Of a DNA stretch of 64,000 bases, positions 34,173-46,731 are shown in pieces; the stretch's first letter is position 1, and every line of letters begins with the position of its first letter. Under the pieces are notes generated by a model that was not told the DNA's origin, ran no database searches, and saw nothing but the letters and a program-made list of their open reading frames with translations. This DNA is from Micromonospora sp. RP3T (GTDB lineage: Bacteria; Actinomycetota; Actinomycetes; Mycobacteriales; Micromonosporaceae), in NCBI RefSeq assembly GCF_003027925.1, contig NZ_PYPS01000014.1, positions 94,251-158,250 on the forward strand, written 5' to 3'. A program made the translations under genes and the position numbers.

Positions 34173-35795
34173 ATGCGGACCGAGGGGCGCGGACGCTGGT
34201 TCGGACTGCTCGCCATCAGCCTCGGCGTGGCGATGATCATCGTCGACGCCACCATCGTGAACGTCGCGGTGCCGCAGATCATCCGGGACCTGGACATCAC
34301 CTCCACCGACGCGCAGTGGGTTCAGGAGGCGTACACCCTGGTCTTCGCGTCGTTGCTGCTGGTCGCCGGCCGTTTCGCCGACCGGTCCGGACGGCGGCGG
34401 ATGTTCGTCGTCGGGGTCGGCGTCTTCGTGGTGGCAAGCGTGCTGGCCGCGTTCGCCGACTCCGGCGAGACGCTGATCGCCGCCCGGGTGCTCCAGGGCA
34501 TCGGCGGCGCGATGATGCTGCCCACCTCGCTATCCCTGCTCAACGCCAACTTCACCGGCCGGGAACGAGGCATCGCGTTCGCGGTCTGGGGCTCCACCAT
34601 CGGCGGCGCGGCGGCGCTCGGGCCGCTGCTCGGTGGTTGGCTCACCACCACGTACTCCTGGCGATGGGCGTTCGGCATCAACGTCCCGGTCAGCCTCGCC
34701 GTGATCGCGGGCACCCTGCTGCTGGTCGCGGAGTCCCGCGACGACCGCGCCGAACGCGGCGTCGACCTGCTCGGCGCGCTGCTCTCCGTGGTCGGCATGA
34801 CCGGTGTGGTGTTCGCGCTCATCGAGGGTCGCACCTACGGCTGGTGGGAGCGGGAGCGCCCGTTCAGCCTGTTCGGGCTGGACTGGACCGCCTCGATCTC
34901 GCCGGTGCCGGTGGCCGCGCTCGCCGGGCTGGCCGCGCTCGGCGTCTTCCTGGCCCAGCAGGTCCGCCGCAACCGGGCCGGCCGGCCCGCGCTGCTCGAC
35001 CTGTCGCTGTTCGGCATCGGGTCCTTCCGCAACGGCATCCTGGCCGCCGCGATCGTGAGCCTGGGGGAGTTCGGCCTGCTCTTCGCGCTGCCGCTGTGGT
35101 TCCAGAACGTGCTCGGCTACAGCGCCTTCCGTACCGGCCTGGCGCTGCTGCCGCTCGCCGTCGGCAGCTTCCTGGCCAGCGGCATCGGCGCGCCCCTGAC
35201 CCAGCGCTGGGGCGCGGCCCGGGTGGTCCAGCTCGGCGTCGGCGCCGAGCTGGTCGGCGTCGCCGGGCTCGGCCTGGTGGTCGCGCCGGACACCCGCTGG
35301 TGGGCCCCGGTGGCGTTCCTCTTCGTCTACGGCGTCGGCGTCGGCCTGGCCACCGCGCAGCTCACCGGCGTCTCGCTGGCCGAGGTGCCGGTCCGGCGCA
35401 GCGGGCAGGGCTCCGGATTGCAGAGCACCGCCCGGCAGGTCGGGTCGGCGCTCGGCATCGCGGTGCTCGGCACCGTGCTCTTCGCCGGCCTGGGCGGGCT
35501 GCTCGGCGACCGGCTGGCCGACCAGCCCGGCCTCGACCCGGCCGGCCGGGACCAGGTGGTGACCGCGGTGAAGGAGAGCGCCGGCGCGGCGATCAGCGGC
35601 CTGGCGGCGGATCCGCGTACCGCGCCGGTGGCCGAGGAGGCGAAGGCGGCCTTCTCCGACGCCACCCGGTACGCGGCCTTCACGGCGGCCGGGTTCCTGC
35701 TGGTCGGCCTGCTCGCCTGCCTGCGCCTGCCGAGCGTTCGCGCCGACGCCACCGGGGACGCCCCGTCGACCGGGGTGGAACCGGCCCGGGTCTGA
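34173..35795 (+). CDS. DHA2-family (14-helix) MFS drug exporter
   Basis: 540 residues with about 14 membrane helices. The N-terminal half has VDATIVNVAVPQIIRDL with the acidic residue of motif D1, GRFADRSGRRRMF (motif A) and RVLQGIGGAMMLPTSLSLL. GGWLTTTYSWRWAFGINVP is the motif C region typical of EmrB/QacA exporters. ATG 34173 follows GGGGGAGGGG. It is controlled, by position, by the divergent MarR gene. Substrate unknown; proton antiport of drugs is the family role. Confidence 0.92.
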   Translation: MRTEGRGRWFGLLAISLGVAMIIVDATIVNVAVPQIIRDLDITSTDAQWVQEAYTLVFASLLLVAGRFADRSGRRRMFVVGVGVFVVASVLAAFADSGETLIAARVLQGIGGAMMLPTSLSLLNANFTGRERGIAFAVWGSTIGGAAALGPLLGGWLTTTYSWRWAFGINVPVSLAVIAGTLLLVAESRDDRAERGVDLLGALLSVVGMTGVVFALIEGRTYGWWERERPFSLFGLDWTASISPVPVAALAGLAALGVFLAQQVRRNRAGRPALLDLSLFGIGSFRNGILAAAIVSLGEFGLLFALPLWFQNVLGYSAFRTGLALLPLAVGSFLASGIGAPLTQRWGAARVVQLGVGAELVGVAGLGLVVAPDTRWWAPVAFLFVYGVGVGLATAQLTGVSLAEVPVRRSGQGSGLQSTARQVGSALGIAVLGTVLFAGLGGLLGDRLADQPGLDPAGRDQVVTAVKESAGAAISGLAADPRTAPVAEEAKAAFSDATRYAAFTAAGFLLVGLLACLRLPSVRADATGDAPSTGVEPARV

Positions 35796-35799
35796 GCCC

Positions 35800-35841
35800 G
35801 GAACCGGCCCCCGGTCCGGAGGCCGGGCGCGGGCCGGTTCC
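35800..35841. terminator. Terminator between MFS and DoxX genes
   Basis: GGAACCGGCCC (35800-35810) and GGGCCGGTTCC (35831-35841) are perfect 11-bp complements around a G+C-rich loop. It starts 5 nt after the MFS stop and lies before the convergent DoxX stop, so it may work in both directions. Confidence 0.75.
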
Positions 35842-35874
35842 GATCCGGGCGCCGGCCCTCGCCGGCGGGGCGCG

Positions 35875-36318
35875 TCAGCCGCCCAGCGCGATCGCCAGCG
35901 CGGCGGCCACGAACCCGACCTGGAGCGCCGTGCGGGCGGCGAGCGGGGTGACCGGCCGTCCGCCGAGCGTCAGCCGGCGGCGGGCGGCCGAGACGTTGGC
36001 CGGGAACAGGGCCAGCATCAGCAGCGCCAGGCCGGCCGCCGCCGCGCGCGCGGTGGCCGGCACGAGCAGGGCGAGCGCGCCGGCGATCTCCAGTACGCCG
36101 GTGAGCGTGACCAGCAGGCCGGGCCGGGGCAGCGTCGGCGGCACCATCGCGACCAGGTCCGCCCGCCGGGACGTGAAGTGGGCCGCGCCGGTGAGCAGGA
36201 ACATCAGCGCCAGCCCGACCCGCAGCGCGGGATGCCAGCCGTCGAGCGCGTGCACGCCGAGCAGGCCGGCGATCCGGGCCGTGGCGGTGCCGGCGAGAAG
36301 TGCGATCAGGGGTGCCAC
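35875..36318 (-). CDS. DoxX-like membrane protein
   Basis: 147 residues with four helices in the DoxX/DUF4267-like pattern: LRVGLALMFLLTGAAHFT, LVAMVPPTLPRPGLLVTLTGVLEIAGALALLVP, AAAGLALLMLALFPANV and a C-terminal helix. Starts at GTG 36318 and is divergent from a TetR gene. The two perfect operators lie between the starts, so it is the probable regulated target. Role of such proteins is not settled. Confidence 0.82.
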   Translation of the reverse strand: MAPLIALLAGTATARIAGLLGVHALDGWHPALRVGLALMFLLTGAAHFTSRRADLVAMVPPTLPRPGLLVTLTGVLEIAGALALLVPATARAAAAGLALLMLALFPANVSAARRRLTLGGRPVTPLAARTALQVGFVAAALAIALGG

Positions 36319-36341
36319 TGGTGATCCCTCCGACGAGCCAT

Positions 36342-36356
36342 CTTGTCAGCGACAAG
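36342..36356. promoter_or_regulatory. TetR operator site 1
   Basis: CTTGTC-AGC-GACAAG is a perfect inverted repeat, extendable by AT on each side to 19 bp. It is 24 bp from the DoxX start. It is the same sequence as site 2 apart from the three-base spacer, and the two centres are 35 bp apart. Confidence 0.85.
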
Positions 36357-36376
36357 ATTGCCGCCGACGCCGGCAT

Positions 36377-36391
36377 CTTGTCAATGACAAG
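36377..36391. promoter_or_regulatory. TetR operator site 2
   Basis: CTTGTC-AAT-GACAAG, a perfect inverted repeat 14 bp upstream of the TetR start. Overlap with the expected -10 region of tetR suggests autorepression. Confidence 0.85.
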
Positions 36392-36404
36392 TTATGGTGG
36401 GGGC

Positions 36405-36953
36405 ATGACGTCCTCCCGCGCCTACCACCACGGGGACCTGCGCCGCGCGCTGCTCGCCGCCGCGGTCGAGGCGATCACCGAGTCCGGCCCGGCCGCGTTG
36501 AGCCTGCGCGACCTCGCCCGCCGGGCCGGCGTCTCGCACGCGGCGCCCACGCACCACTTCGGTGACAAGGCGGGGCTGCTCACCGCGCTCGCCACGCAGG
36601 GCTTCGACCTGCTCGGCGATGCGCTGCGGGCGGCCGGCGACGACTTCCGGGAGAGCGGCGTCGCGTACGTCGTCTTCGCGGTCCGACACCGCGCGCACTT
36701 CGAGGTGATGTTCCGTCCGGACCTCTACCGGGCCGACGACCCGGACCTGTTGGCGGCCCGGCAGCGGACCGGGGAGCTGCTGCGCGGCGGGGTGTCCCGG
36801 CACACCGGCCGGGAGCCGGACGTGGACGCGTTGGCCGCCTGGTCGATCGCGCACGGTTTCGCCGAGCTGTGGCTGGCCGGCGCCCTGCCCGACCGGGTCG
36901 GCGCCGACCCCGAGCCGGCCGCCCGTGCGGTGGTCGGCCGGCTGTTCCGCTGA
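36405..36953 (+). CDS. TetR-family regulator with WHG C-terminal domain
   Basis: 182 residues. N-terminal helix-turn-helix: HHGDLRRALLAAAVEAITESG, LSLRDLARRAGVSHAAPTHHFGDKAGLL. The C-terminal ligand domain contains AHGFAELWLAGALP, the WHG-type hallmark. Two identical palindromes in the upstream region are the likely operators for itself and for the divergent DoxX-like gene. Its stop is four bases from the convergent guaB1 stop. Confidence 0.92.
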   Translation: MTSSRAYHHGDLRRALLAAAVEAITESGPAALSLRDLARRAGVSHAAPTHHFGDKAGLLTALATQGFDLLGDALRAAGDDFRESGVAYVVFAVRHRAHFEVMFRPDLYRADDPDLLAARQRTGELLRGGVSRHTGREPDVDALAAWSIAHGFAELWLAGALPDRVGADPEPAARAVVGRLFR

Positions 36954-36957
36954 GCCG

Positions 36958-40271
<3,314 letters not shown>

Positions 40272-40389
40272 CTTGGGGGCTCCTCCCGGGAGGTCGATGC
40301 CGGGAGTGTATCGGCCGAGGTGCCGGCCCTAACGATCGCTCAGTGTGGGATGCCGCACTGTAGTCAAACTTGGTTATTACGCTTGTCCG

Positions 40390-40998
40390 GTGTCGGCGAC
40401 GCGGATGATGATTCTGGGCCTGGTCAGGTGGATGCAGCCGGTGCACGGCTACGACGTGCGCCGTGAACTGCTCAGTTGGAGTGCGGACAAATGGGCCAAC
40501 GTGCAGCCCGGGTCGATCTACCACGCGTTGCGCAAGCTCACCGACGAGGGGCTGCTGCGGACCGTCTCGGTCGAGCAGGTGGGTGCGCGTCCGGCCCGCA
40601 CCACGTACGAGGTGACGGCGAAGGGCGAGGACGAGTTCGAGACGCTGTTGCGGGCACAGTGGTGGCAGCTCCACGAGTCGCCGGACCCGTTCGCGGTGGC
40701 GTTCTCGTTCCTGCCGGCGATGCCACGTGAGGAGGCGGCGGCGGCGCTGCGCAACCGGGCCAACCTGCTGCGCGCCGGGGTGGAGTCGACGCGGGCATCG
40801 TTGGACTCGGACTGGGTACGGGCCCGCAAGCCGGTGCACGTGGGCTGGATGTTCGAGCTGTGGCTGGCCCGGGCAGAGGCGGAGATGGCCTGGTGCGAGC
40901 GGATCGCGGAGCGGATCGAGTCCGGGGTGTCGTACCTGCCGGAGGGGATGGAACGGGCCGAGGGCTGGTCCGGCTGGACGGACGGTGACACGAAATAA
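40390..40998 (+). CDS. PadR-family transcriptional regulator
   Basis: 202 residues. Winged helix MMILGLVRWMQPVHGYDVRRELLSW, then NVQPGSIYHALRKLTDEGLL and wing RPARTTYEVTAKGEDEF. The C-terminal helical half (Vir_C-like) forms the dimer arm. GTG 40390 without a clear ribosome site suggests a leaderless mRNA. Directly upstream of, and codirectional with, a DrrAB-like transporter, which it probably represses. Divergent from accA. Confidence 0.9.
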   Translation: MSATRMMILGLVRWMQPVHGYDVRRELLSWSADKWANVQPGSIYHALRKLTDEGLLRTVSVEQVGARPARTTYEVTAKGEDEFETLLRAQWWQLHESPDPFAVAFSFLPAMPREEAAAALRNRANLLRAGVESTRASLDSDWVRARKPVHVGWMFELWLARAEAEMAWCERIAERIESGVSYLPEGMERAEGWSGWTDGDTK

Positions 40999-41004
40999 TC
41001 AACG

Positions 41005-41034
41005 TTGACCACAAGAGCTATATCGCGTTAGCCT
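41005..41034 (+). promoter_or_regulatory. Sigma-70-type promoter of the DrrAB-like transporter
   Basis: TTGACC (41005-41010), an 18-bp spacer and TAGCCT (41029-41034) are a good match to actinomycete housekeeping promoters. Transcription would start near 41041 and leave a 5' leader of about 50 nt. The spacer is AT-rich (AGAGCTATAT) and could hold the PadR site. Confidence 0.65.
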
Positions 41035-41092
41035 CGACGCGAACCGCTGACCGGTGGCCGGGTGCCCCCGGCCCGGACGACCAGGAGCAGAA

Positions 41093-42052
<960 letters not shown>

Positions 42053-42070
42053 CCCCCGGAGAAGCCCGTC

Positions 42071-42826
42071 ATGAAACTCGCCCGCGACACCTGGTTGATC
42101 TTCCAACGCCAGGCCCAACTGCTGCTCCGCAACCCGGTCTGGGTCTTCGTCGGCGTCTTCCAGCCGGTCATGTACCTACTGCTCTTCGCCCCGCTGCTCA
42201 AGCCGGCCCTGAACGCGCCCACCCAGGCCGCCGCGTACAAGATCTTCGTGCCCGGCCTGCTGGTCCTGCTAGCCATCTTCGGCGGCCTGTTCCAGGGCTT
42301 CGGCCTGATCGCCGAACTGCGCGCCGGCGTCATCGAACGCTCCCGGGTCACCCCGGTCAGCCGGCTCGCCCTGCTGCTCGGCCGCGCCCTGCGCGACGTG
42401 GTCTCGCTGATCGCGCAGGCCGTCATCATCACGCTGCTGGCGGTCCTGTTCGACCTGCGCGTCTTCATCGGCTACCTGCTGCTGGCGTACCTGATGCTCG
42501 CCCTCATCGCGTTGATGACCTCGGCCGTCTCCTACGGCGTCGCGCTCAAGGTCAAGAGCGAGGACGCGCTCGCCCCGCTGATGAACACCGTCGCACAGCC
42601 GGTGCTGCTGCTCTCCGGCATTCTGCTGCCGCTCACCTTCGCCCCCGGCTGGTTGCAGGGCGTCGCCAAGTGGAACCCGTTCTCCTGGGCGGTCGACGGC
42701 ACCCGCGCCCTGTTCGCCGGCGACCTCGGCAACGACAAGGTCTGGCAGGGGCTCAGCATCATCGCCGTGCTCGCGGTAGCCGGCGTCGTCTGGGCGGCCC
42801 GCCAGTTCGCCCGCAGCGTCCGGTGA
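42071..42826 (+). CDS. DrrB-like ABC-2 permease
   Basis: 251 residues with six membrane helices and the ABC-2 signature near LAPLMNTVAQPVLLLSGILLPLTFAPGWLQ. The N-terminus LARDTWLIFQRQAQLLLRNPVWV is typical of DrrB-type permeases. Partner of the upstream ATPase. The TGA stop at 42824 lies in the GTGAAAGG flank of a GGGGCCCC repeat. Confidence 0.92.
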   Translation: MKLARDTWLIFQRQAQLLLRNPVWVFVGVFQPVMYLLLFAPLLKPALNAPTQAAAYKIFVPGLLVLLAIFGGLFQGFGLIAELRAGVIERSRVTPVSRLALLLGRALRDVVSLIAQAVIITLLAVLFDLRVFIGYLLLAYLMLALIALMTSAVSYGVALKVKSEDALAPLMNTVAQPVLLLSGILLPLTFAPGWLQGVAKWNPFSWAVDGTRALFAGDLGNDKVWQGLSIIAVLAVAGVVWAARQFARSVR

Positions 42827-42884
42827 AAGGCGGGGCCCCCTTTTAACGCATTCGGTAGAGGCGGGGCCCCTTCTTAACACCCCA
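42823..42884. repeat. GGGGCCCC/31-bp palindromic repeat, copy C
   Basis: Cores at 42832-42839 and 42863-42870, 31 bp apart. The linker is CTT-TTAACGCATTCGGTA-GAGGC, with flanks GTGAAAGGC and TTCTTAACACC. It contains the permease stop and precedes the MFS gene. Likely terminator. Confidence 0.9.
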
Positions 42885-42943
42885 GCGAGAGCTGCCTCTC
42901 ACTGCTGGCGGGGTGCCGGTCACGCGCGCGTAGCGTCGGGCCG

Positions 42944-44278
42944 GTGCCCCGCCTCACCCGTGACCGCACCACCTGGCTGGCCTACGCCCAGCTCGGCCTC
43001 TGGGGCTTCTTCCTCTACGGGTTCGGCCCCGTCGTACCGCTGCTCCGCGACGAGCAGAACACCAGCGCCGCGGTGGCCGGCCTGCACAGCACCGGCATCG
43101 CGGTCGGCGCGTTGGCCGGCGGCGCGCTCTTCGCCCCGGTCGCCCGCCGTTACGGCCGCGGCCCGGCCGTCTGGCTCGGCCTCGCCGGCGTGGCCGCCGG
43201 CGTCGCCGCGCTCGGCGTGCTCCGCCCGCCGCCCGCCACCATCGCCGCCGTCGCGGTCGTCGCCACCTTCGGCATGATGGTGATCAGCGGCGTCAACGTG
43301 GTGCTCACCGACCGGCACGGCCCGGCCGCCCCCGCCGCGCTCACCGAGGCCAACGCCGTCTGCGCCGGCATGGGCATCCTGGCCCCGCTGACCATCGGCG
43401 CCACCGTCGACGCCGGCCTCGGCTGGCGACCCGTGACCGCCGTCGAGGTCGGGCTGATCACGCTGGTCGCGCTCACCGCCCTGACCTTCCGGGTACGCCT
43501 GCCGAAGCGCGCCCCCGCTACCGCGGCTGCCGCCGTCCCCGTCGGGGCGCCGACCGTCGTCGCCGCAGAGCCGGCCGTCGTTCCTGCCACGGGGCCGGCC
43601 GTCGTTCCCGCTGGAGGGCCGGCCGAGCTCGGATCGGGTGGCCGTCCCGCTCGACCAGCCTCCCCTCGGGCTACCGCCGCCGACGGGCCGGCGACGTCGG
43701 GGCGGTTGCCGCGCGCGTACTGGATCGCCTGGGTGTTGATGGCGGTCACCGGCTCGATCGAGGTCTGCCTGTCGCTCTGGACCGCCGACGTGCTGCGTAC
43801 CCACGCCGGGCTGAGCGCCGGCGGCGCGTCGGCGGCCGTCGCGGCGATCGTCTGCGGCATGTTCGGCGGGCGGGCCGCCGGGGGACGGGCGGCGCTGCGC
43901 TGGCCACCGGTGCCGCTGCTGCTCGGCGCGTTCACCGTGTCGCTCGCCGGGTTCGCGCTGTTCTGGGCCAGCCCGATCGGCTGGCTGGCGGTCACCGGCC
44001 TGGTCGTGCTCGGTCTGGGCAACGCCCTGCACTATCCGCTGGCGATCTCCATCGCGCTGGCGGTGGCCGGCCCGGCCGCCGACCGGGCGGCGGGCTGGTC
44101 GTCGTACTCGATGGCGGTGGGTTTCGGGATCGCGCCGGTCGCGCTCGGCTGGGTGGCCGACGGCGTCGGACCGCACCCGGCCTTCCTGATGCTGCCGTGC
44201 TTCATCGCGGCAGCCGTGCTGCTGACCGTCCGTCTGGGCCGCGCCCTGCCCCCGCTCAGCGCACCCGGGCGAGGGTGA
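42944..44278 (+). CDS. MFS transporter
   Basis: 444 residues, 12 helices in two halves with a long Ala/Pro/Val-rich central loop (about 188-255) that contains imperfect repeats of the AVVPA(T/G)GPA type. Motif A-like sequence is weak. The GTG start at 42944 follows TAGCGT by seven bases, so the mRNA may be leaderless. Substrate unknown. The 3' end overlaps the convergent O-methyltransferase gene by 23 bp. Confidence 0.85.
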   Translation: MPRLTRDRTTWLAYAQLGLWGFFLYGFGPVVPLLRDEQNTSAAVAGLHSTGIAVGALAGGALFAPVARRYGRGPAVWLGLAGVAAGVAALGVLRPPPATIAAVAVVATFGMMVISGVNVVLTDRHGPAAPAALTEANAVCAGMGILAPLTIGATVDAGLGWRPVTAVEVGLITLVALTALTFRVRLPKRAPATAAAAVPVGAPTVVAAEPAVVPATGPAVVPAGGPAELGSGGRPARPASPRATAADGPATSGRLPRAYWIAWVLMAVTGSIEVCLSLWTADVLRTHAGLSAGGASAAVAAIVCGMFGGRAAGGRAALRWPPVPLLLGAFTVSLAGFALFWASPIGWLAVTGLVVLGLGNALHYPLAISIALAVAGPAADRAAGWSSYSMAVGFGIAPVALGWVADGVGPHPAFLMLPCFIAAAVLLTVRLGRALPPLSAPGRG

Positions 44279-44909
44279 CGCCGTCCGCGATCGGCAGCAT
44301 GACCACCTCGACGCGGGTGTCCGCGAGGACCTCGTCGTTGAAGGCGGCGATCGCCCGATCATCCGCGTTGCGCGGGGCGAGCACCCGGCCGGCGCGGAGC
44401 GTGTTGTCGACCGCGATCACCGCGCCCGGACGCATCCGGGGCACCAGCTCGTCCCAGTAGACCGGATAACCAACCTTGTCCGCGTCGATGAACGCGAAGT
44501 CGAGGTACCGCTCCCGGGGCAACTCACGCAGGGTGTCCGCAGCCGGCCCGATGCGCAGGTCGATCCGGTCCTCGACGCCGGCCCGGGCCCAGTAACGGCG
44601 GGCCACCCCGGTGTACTCCTCCGAGATGTCGAAGCAGGTCAACCGGCCACCGTCGGCCAACCCGCGGGCGATCGCCAGCGAGGACAACCCGGTGAAGGTG
44701 CCCACCTCCACAGCCTGCCGCACGCCGAGCAGCCGGGTCAGGAACGTCAGGAACGCCGCCTGCTCCGGCGCGACCTGCATGTCCGCCTCGGCCGGCAGGG
44801 CCGCCCGGGTCTCCTCGGCCAACTCCCGGACGATGTCGTCGGGGGCGGACCCGTGGGCCACCAGGTACGCGTGCAGTTCCGGGGTCAGCGGCAACGGCTT
44901 CGTGGTCAT
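44256..44909 (-). CDS. SAM-dependent O-methyltransferase (caffeoyl-CoA/catechol type)
   Basis: 217 residues. Motif I VEVGTFTGLSSLAIARGL, then CFDISEEYTGVARRYW, the metal-binding FAFIDADKVGYPVYWDEL and AVIAVDNTLRAG, all typical of Methyltransf_3 cation-dependent O-methyltransferases. Cytoplasmic; substrate not predictable. It is nine bases after the maf gene on the same strand, so probably the last gene of that transcript. Confidence 0.9.
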   Translation of the reverse strand: MTTKPLPLTPELHAYLVAHGSAPDDIVRELAEETRAALPAEADMQVAPEQAAFLTFLTRLLGVRQAVEVGTFTGLSSLAIARGLADGGRLTCFDISEEYTGVARRYWARAGVEDRIDLRIGPAADTLRELPRERYLDFAFIDADKVGYPVYWDELVPRMRPGAVIAVDNTLRAGRVLAPRNADDRAIAAFNDEVLADTRVEVVMLPIADGVTLARVR

Positions 44910-44918
44910 GCCCGGACG

Positions 44919-45575
44919 TTAGCCGAGATGCTCGATCTCCTGGCCCCCCGGCGCGACCTTCGTCCACAAGTCGACGACGCTCAGCCCCAGCTCGCCGAGG
45001 AGCCGGCGCAGCAGCGGCAGGGACAACCCCACCACCGTGCCCGGGTCGCCCTCGATGCCGGTCAAGAACGCGCCGCCCAACCCGTCGATGGTGAACGCCC
45101 CGGCCACCGCCAACGGCTCACCCGTCGCCACGTACGCCACGATCTCCTCGTCGCTGATGTCGGCGAAGTGCACCGTCGTCGAGGCGACCTCCTCCGCGCG
45201 CGCCCCGGGCACCACGTCGATCAGACAGTGCCCGGTGTGCAGCACGCCGCTGCGCCCGCGCATCCGCCGCCACCGCCGGGTGGCGTCGGCCGCGTCCGCC
45301 GGCTTGCCGAGGATCTCGCCGTCGAACGCGAGCACCGAGTCACAGCCGAGCACCAGCGTGCGCTCGTCCGGGACGGAACGCAGCCGGCCGAGCACGGCCT
45401 GCGCCTTCAGCCGGGCCAGTTCGAGGCACAACTCCTCGGCCCGGTCACTGACCACCTGCGACTCGTCGACGCCGCTGACCAGCACGTCGGGCTCGATCCC
45501 GGCGGCTTGGAGCAGCTTGCGGCGGGCAGGACTCTGCGAGGCGAGTACGAGGCGCAGCGGCGCGGAGGTCGACAC
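44919..45575 (-). CDS. maf: Maf-family nucleotide pyrophosphatase
   Basis: 218 residues from GTG 45575. The family opens with LVLASQSPARRKLLQAAGI, followed by VLGCDSVLAFDGEILGKP with the metal-binding Asp, RWRRMRGRSGVLHTGHCL and the IEGDPGTVVGLSLPLL C-terminal motif. It hydrolyses non-canonical or modified nucleoside triphosphates (house-cleaning dTTP/UTP pyrophosphatase family). In many actinomycetes maf follows accE directly; here a type VII secretion module lies between them. Confidence 0.93.
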   Translation of the reverse strand: MSTSAPLRLVLASQSPARRKLLQAAGIEPDVLVSGVDESQVVSDRAEELCLELARLKAQAVLGRLRSVPDERTLVLGCDSVLAFDGEILGKPADAADATRRWRRMRGRSGVLHTGHCLIDVVPGARAEEVASTTVHFADISDEEIVAYVATGEPLAVAGAFTIDGLGGAFLTGIEGDPGTVVGLSLPLLRRLLGELGLSVVDLWTKVAPGGQEIEHLG

Positions 45576-45585
45576 CCCGCCGACG

Positions 45586-46731
45586 CTACCGGCTCTCCCT
45601 CGGCGGTGGGTCGTCGGCACGTCGACGACGCCGCCAGACCAGATAGCCGCCGCCGGCAGCCAGGAGCACCCCGAGGGTCGCGAGGCCCCGGACCGTACCG
45701 TCGTCACCGCCAGCCCTGGGCGCGGCTGCCGTCGGTGCCGGGGCGGTCACCCCGGTCGATTCGAAACCGAGCGGGGGTACGTCGGCGGTGAGTGCCGCGA
45801 CCAGGTCGATCACCCCGTACCCGTACTGGTCGTCGCGGCCGGGCGGCCCTTTGTCGACAGCGGTCGCGGTAAGGCGGTGCGCGACCTCCTCGGCGGGGAG
45901 GTGGGGATATTTGGAGCGGATCAGAGCAGCAGCGCCGGCAACAATCGCGGCGGCATCCGAGGTGCCGCTGCTCCTGCGGTAGCGGTTAGCGATCCCAGTA
46001 GTGTAAATATCGACGGCCGGCGCGACGACGGCAACCCCGTTGCCCGGGACCGAAAAAGCGGCATGGTTGCCTTCTCTGTCTATTCCTCCTACAGCCACAA
46101 CGCCTAGCTCGGCTGCGGGGTAGCTGACTACGTTTTCGCGTGGTGCGTTACCGACTGCGGCTACCACGACAATGTTCGCCTTGATTGCAGCGGTTACTGC
46201 CGCCTGAAGTCGGGCAGTAGGGGTGCTTGCTGCCGAAATGCTTATCACGTCGGCATGACGAGTTATCGCGTACTCGATGCTTGCTGCGAGGTTGTCGGGT
46301 TGCCCAAGTCCGTCACTGGGCGTATCGAATATCGGGAGTATCTTTGCCTTGGGTGCAATCCCGAGCGCGCCTTGGCCGTTTCGTTGACCGTGAGCTGCGA
46401 TGAGTCCGGCCATCCCGGTCCCATGGCCATTTTTGTCGCCTTTTCCGTCTCCGGTTCCGCCGGGGACGACATCGATTCCTTGCAGCAGATTCTGCTGCAG
46501 GTCCGGATGTGCTTCCACTCCGGTGTCTGGAACTGCAACGACCACACCTTCGCCCTGACTAATTCGATGGGCGACAGGGAGTTTCAGGTAAGCCACGTGC
46601 CACTGGTCATTTCGGATGCGGTCGACCCCGGTATCGGTGTTGGTCATCTCCGGGGCCGCTGGGTAGGAGATCCCGGCTGTTACGGCTACAGCGAGCAACA
46701 ACTCCAGTAGGCGCAACCTGGGCCAGCTCAA
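45586..46731 (-). CDS. Mycosin (MycP), type VII secretion-associated subtilisin-like protease
   Basis: 381 residues. Signal/anchor LLELLLAVAVTAGISYPAAP, subtilase domain with Asp69 (VPDTG), His103 (NGHGTGMAG), Asn195 and Ser258 (SGTSDAAA; the usual residue after GTS is Phe or Met), and a C-terminal helix with Arg-rich end that anchors it outside the membrane. I chose TTG 46731, whose TTGA overlaps the stop of the upstream substrate gene; a longer frame to 46818 lies inside that gene. Codons upstream of about position 46010 on the plus strand axis (residues 1-240) have far fewer G/C third bases than the C-terminal part. Confidence 0.9.
   Translation of the reverse strand: MSWPRLRLLELLLAVAVTAGISYPAAPEMTNTDTGVDRIRNDQWHVAYLKLPVAHRISQGEGVVVAVPDTGVEAHPDLQQNLLQGIDVVPGGTGDGKGDKNGHGTGMAGLIAAHGQRNGQGALGIAPKAKILPIFDTPSDGLGQPDNLAASIEYAITRHADVISISAASTPTARLQAAVTAAIKANIVVVAAVGNAPRENVVSYPAAELGVVAVGGIDREGNHAAFSVPGNGVAVVAPAVDIYTTGIANRYRRSSGTSDAAAIVAGAAALIRSKYPHLPAEEVAHRLTATAVDKGPPGRDDQYGYGVIDLVAALTADVPPLGFESTGVTAPAPTAAAPRAGGDDGTVRGLATLGVLLAAGGGYLVWRRRRRADDPPPRESR

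Noticed and set aside
27856..36953. A natural-product gene cluster around the auxiliary ThrRS and exporters
   Set aside because: There are resistance-type and regulatory genes but no PKS, NRPS, terpene or RiPP synthesis gene; the PhzF and O-methyltransferase genes are too isolated.
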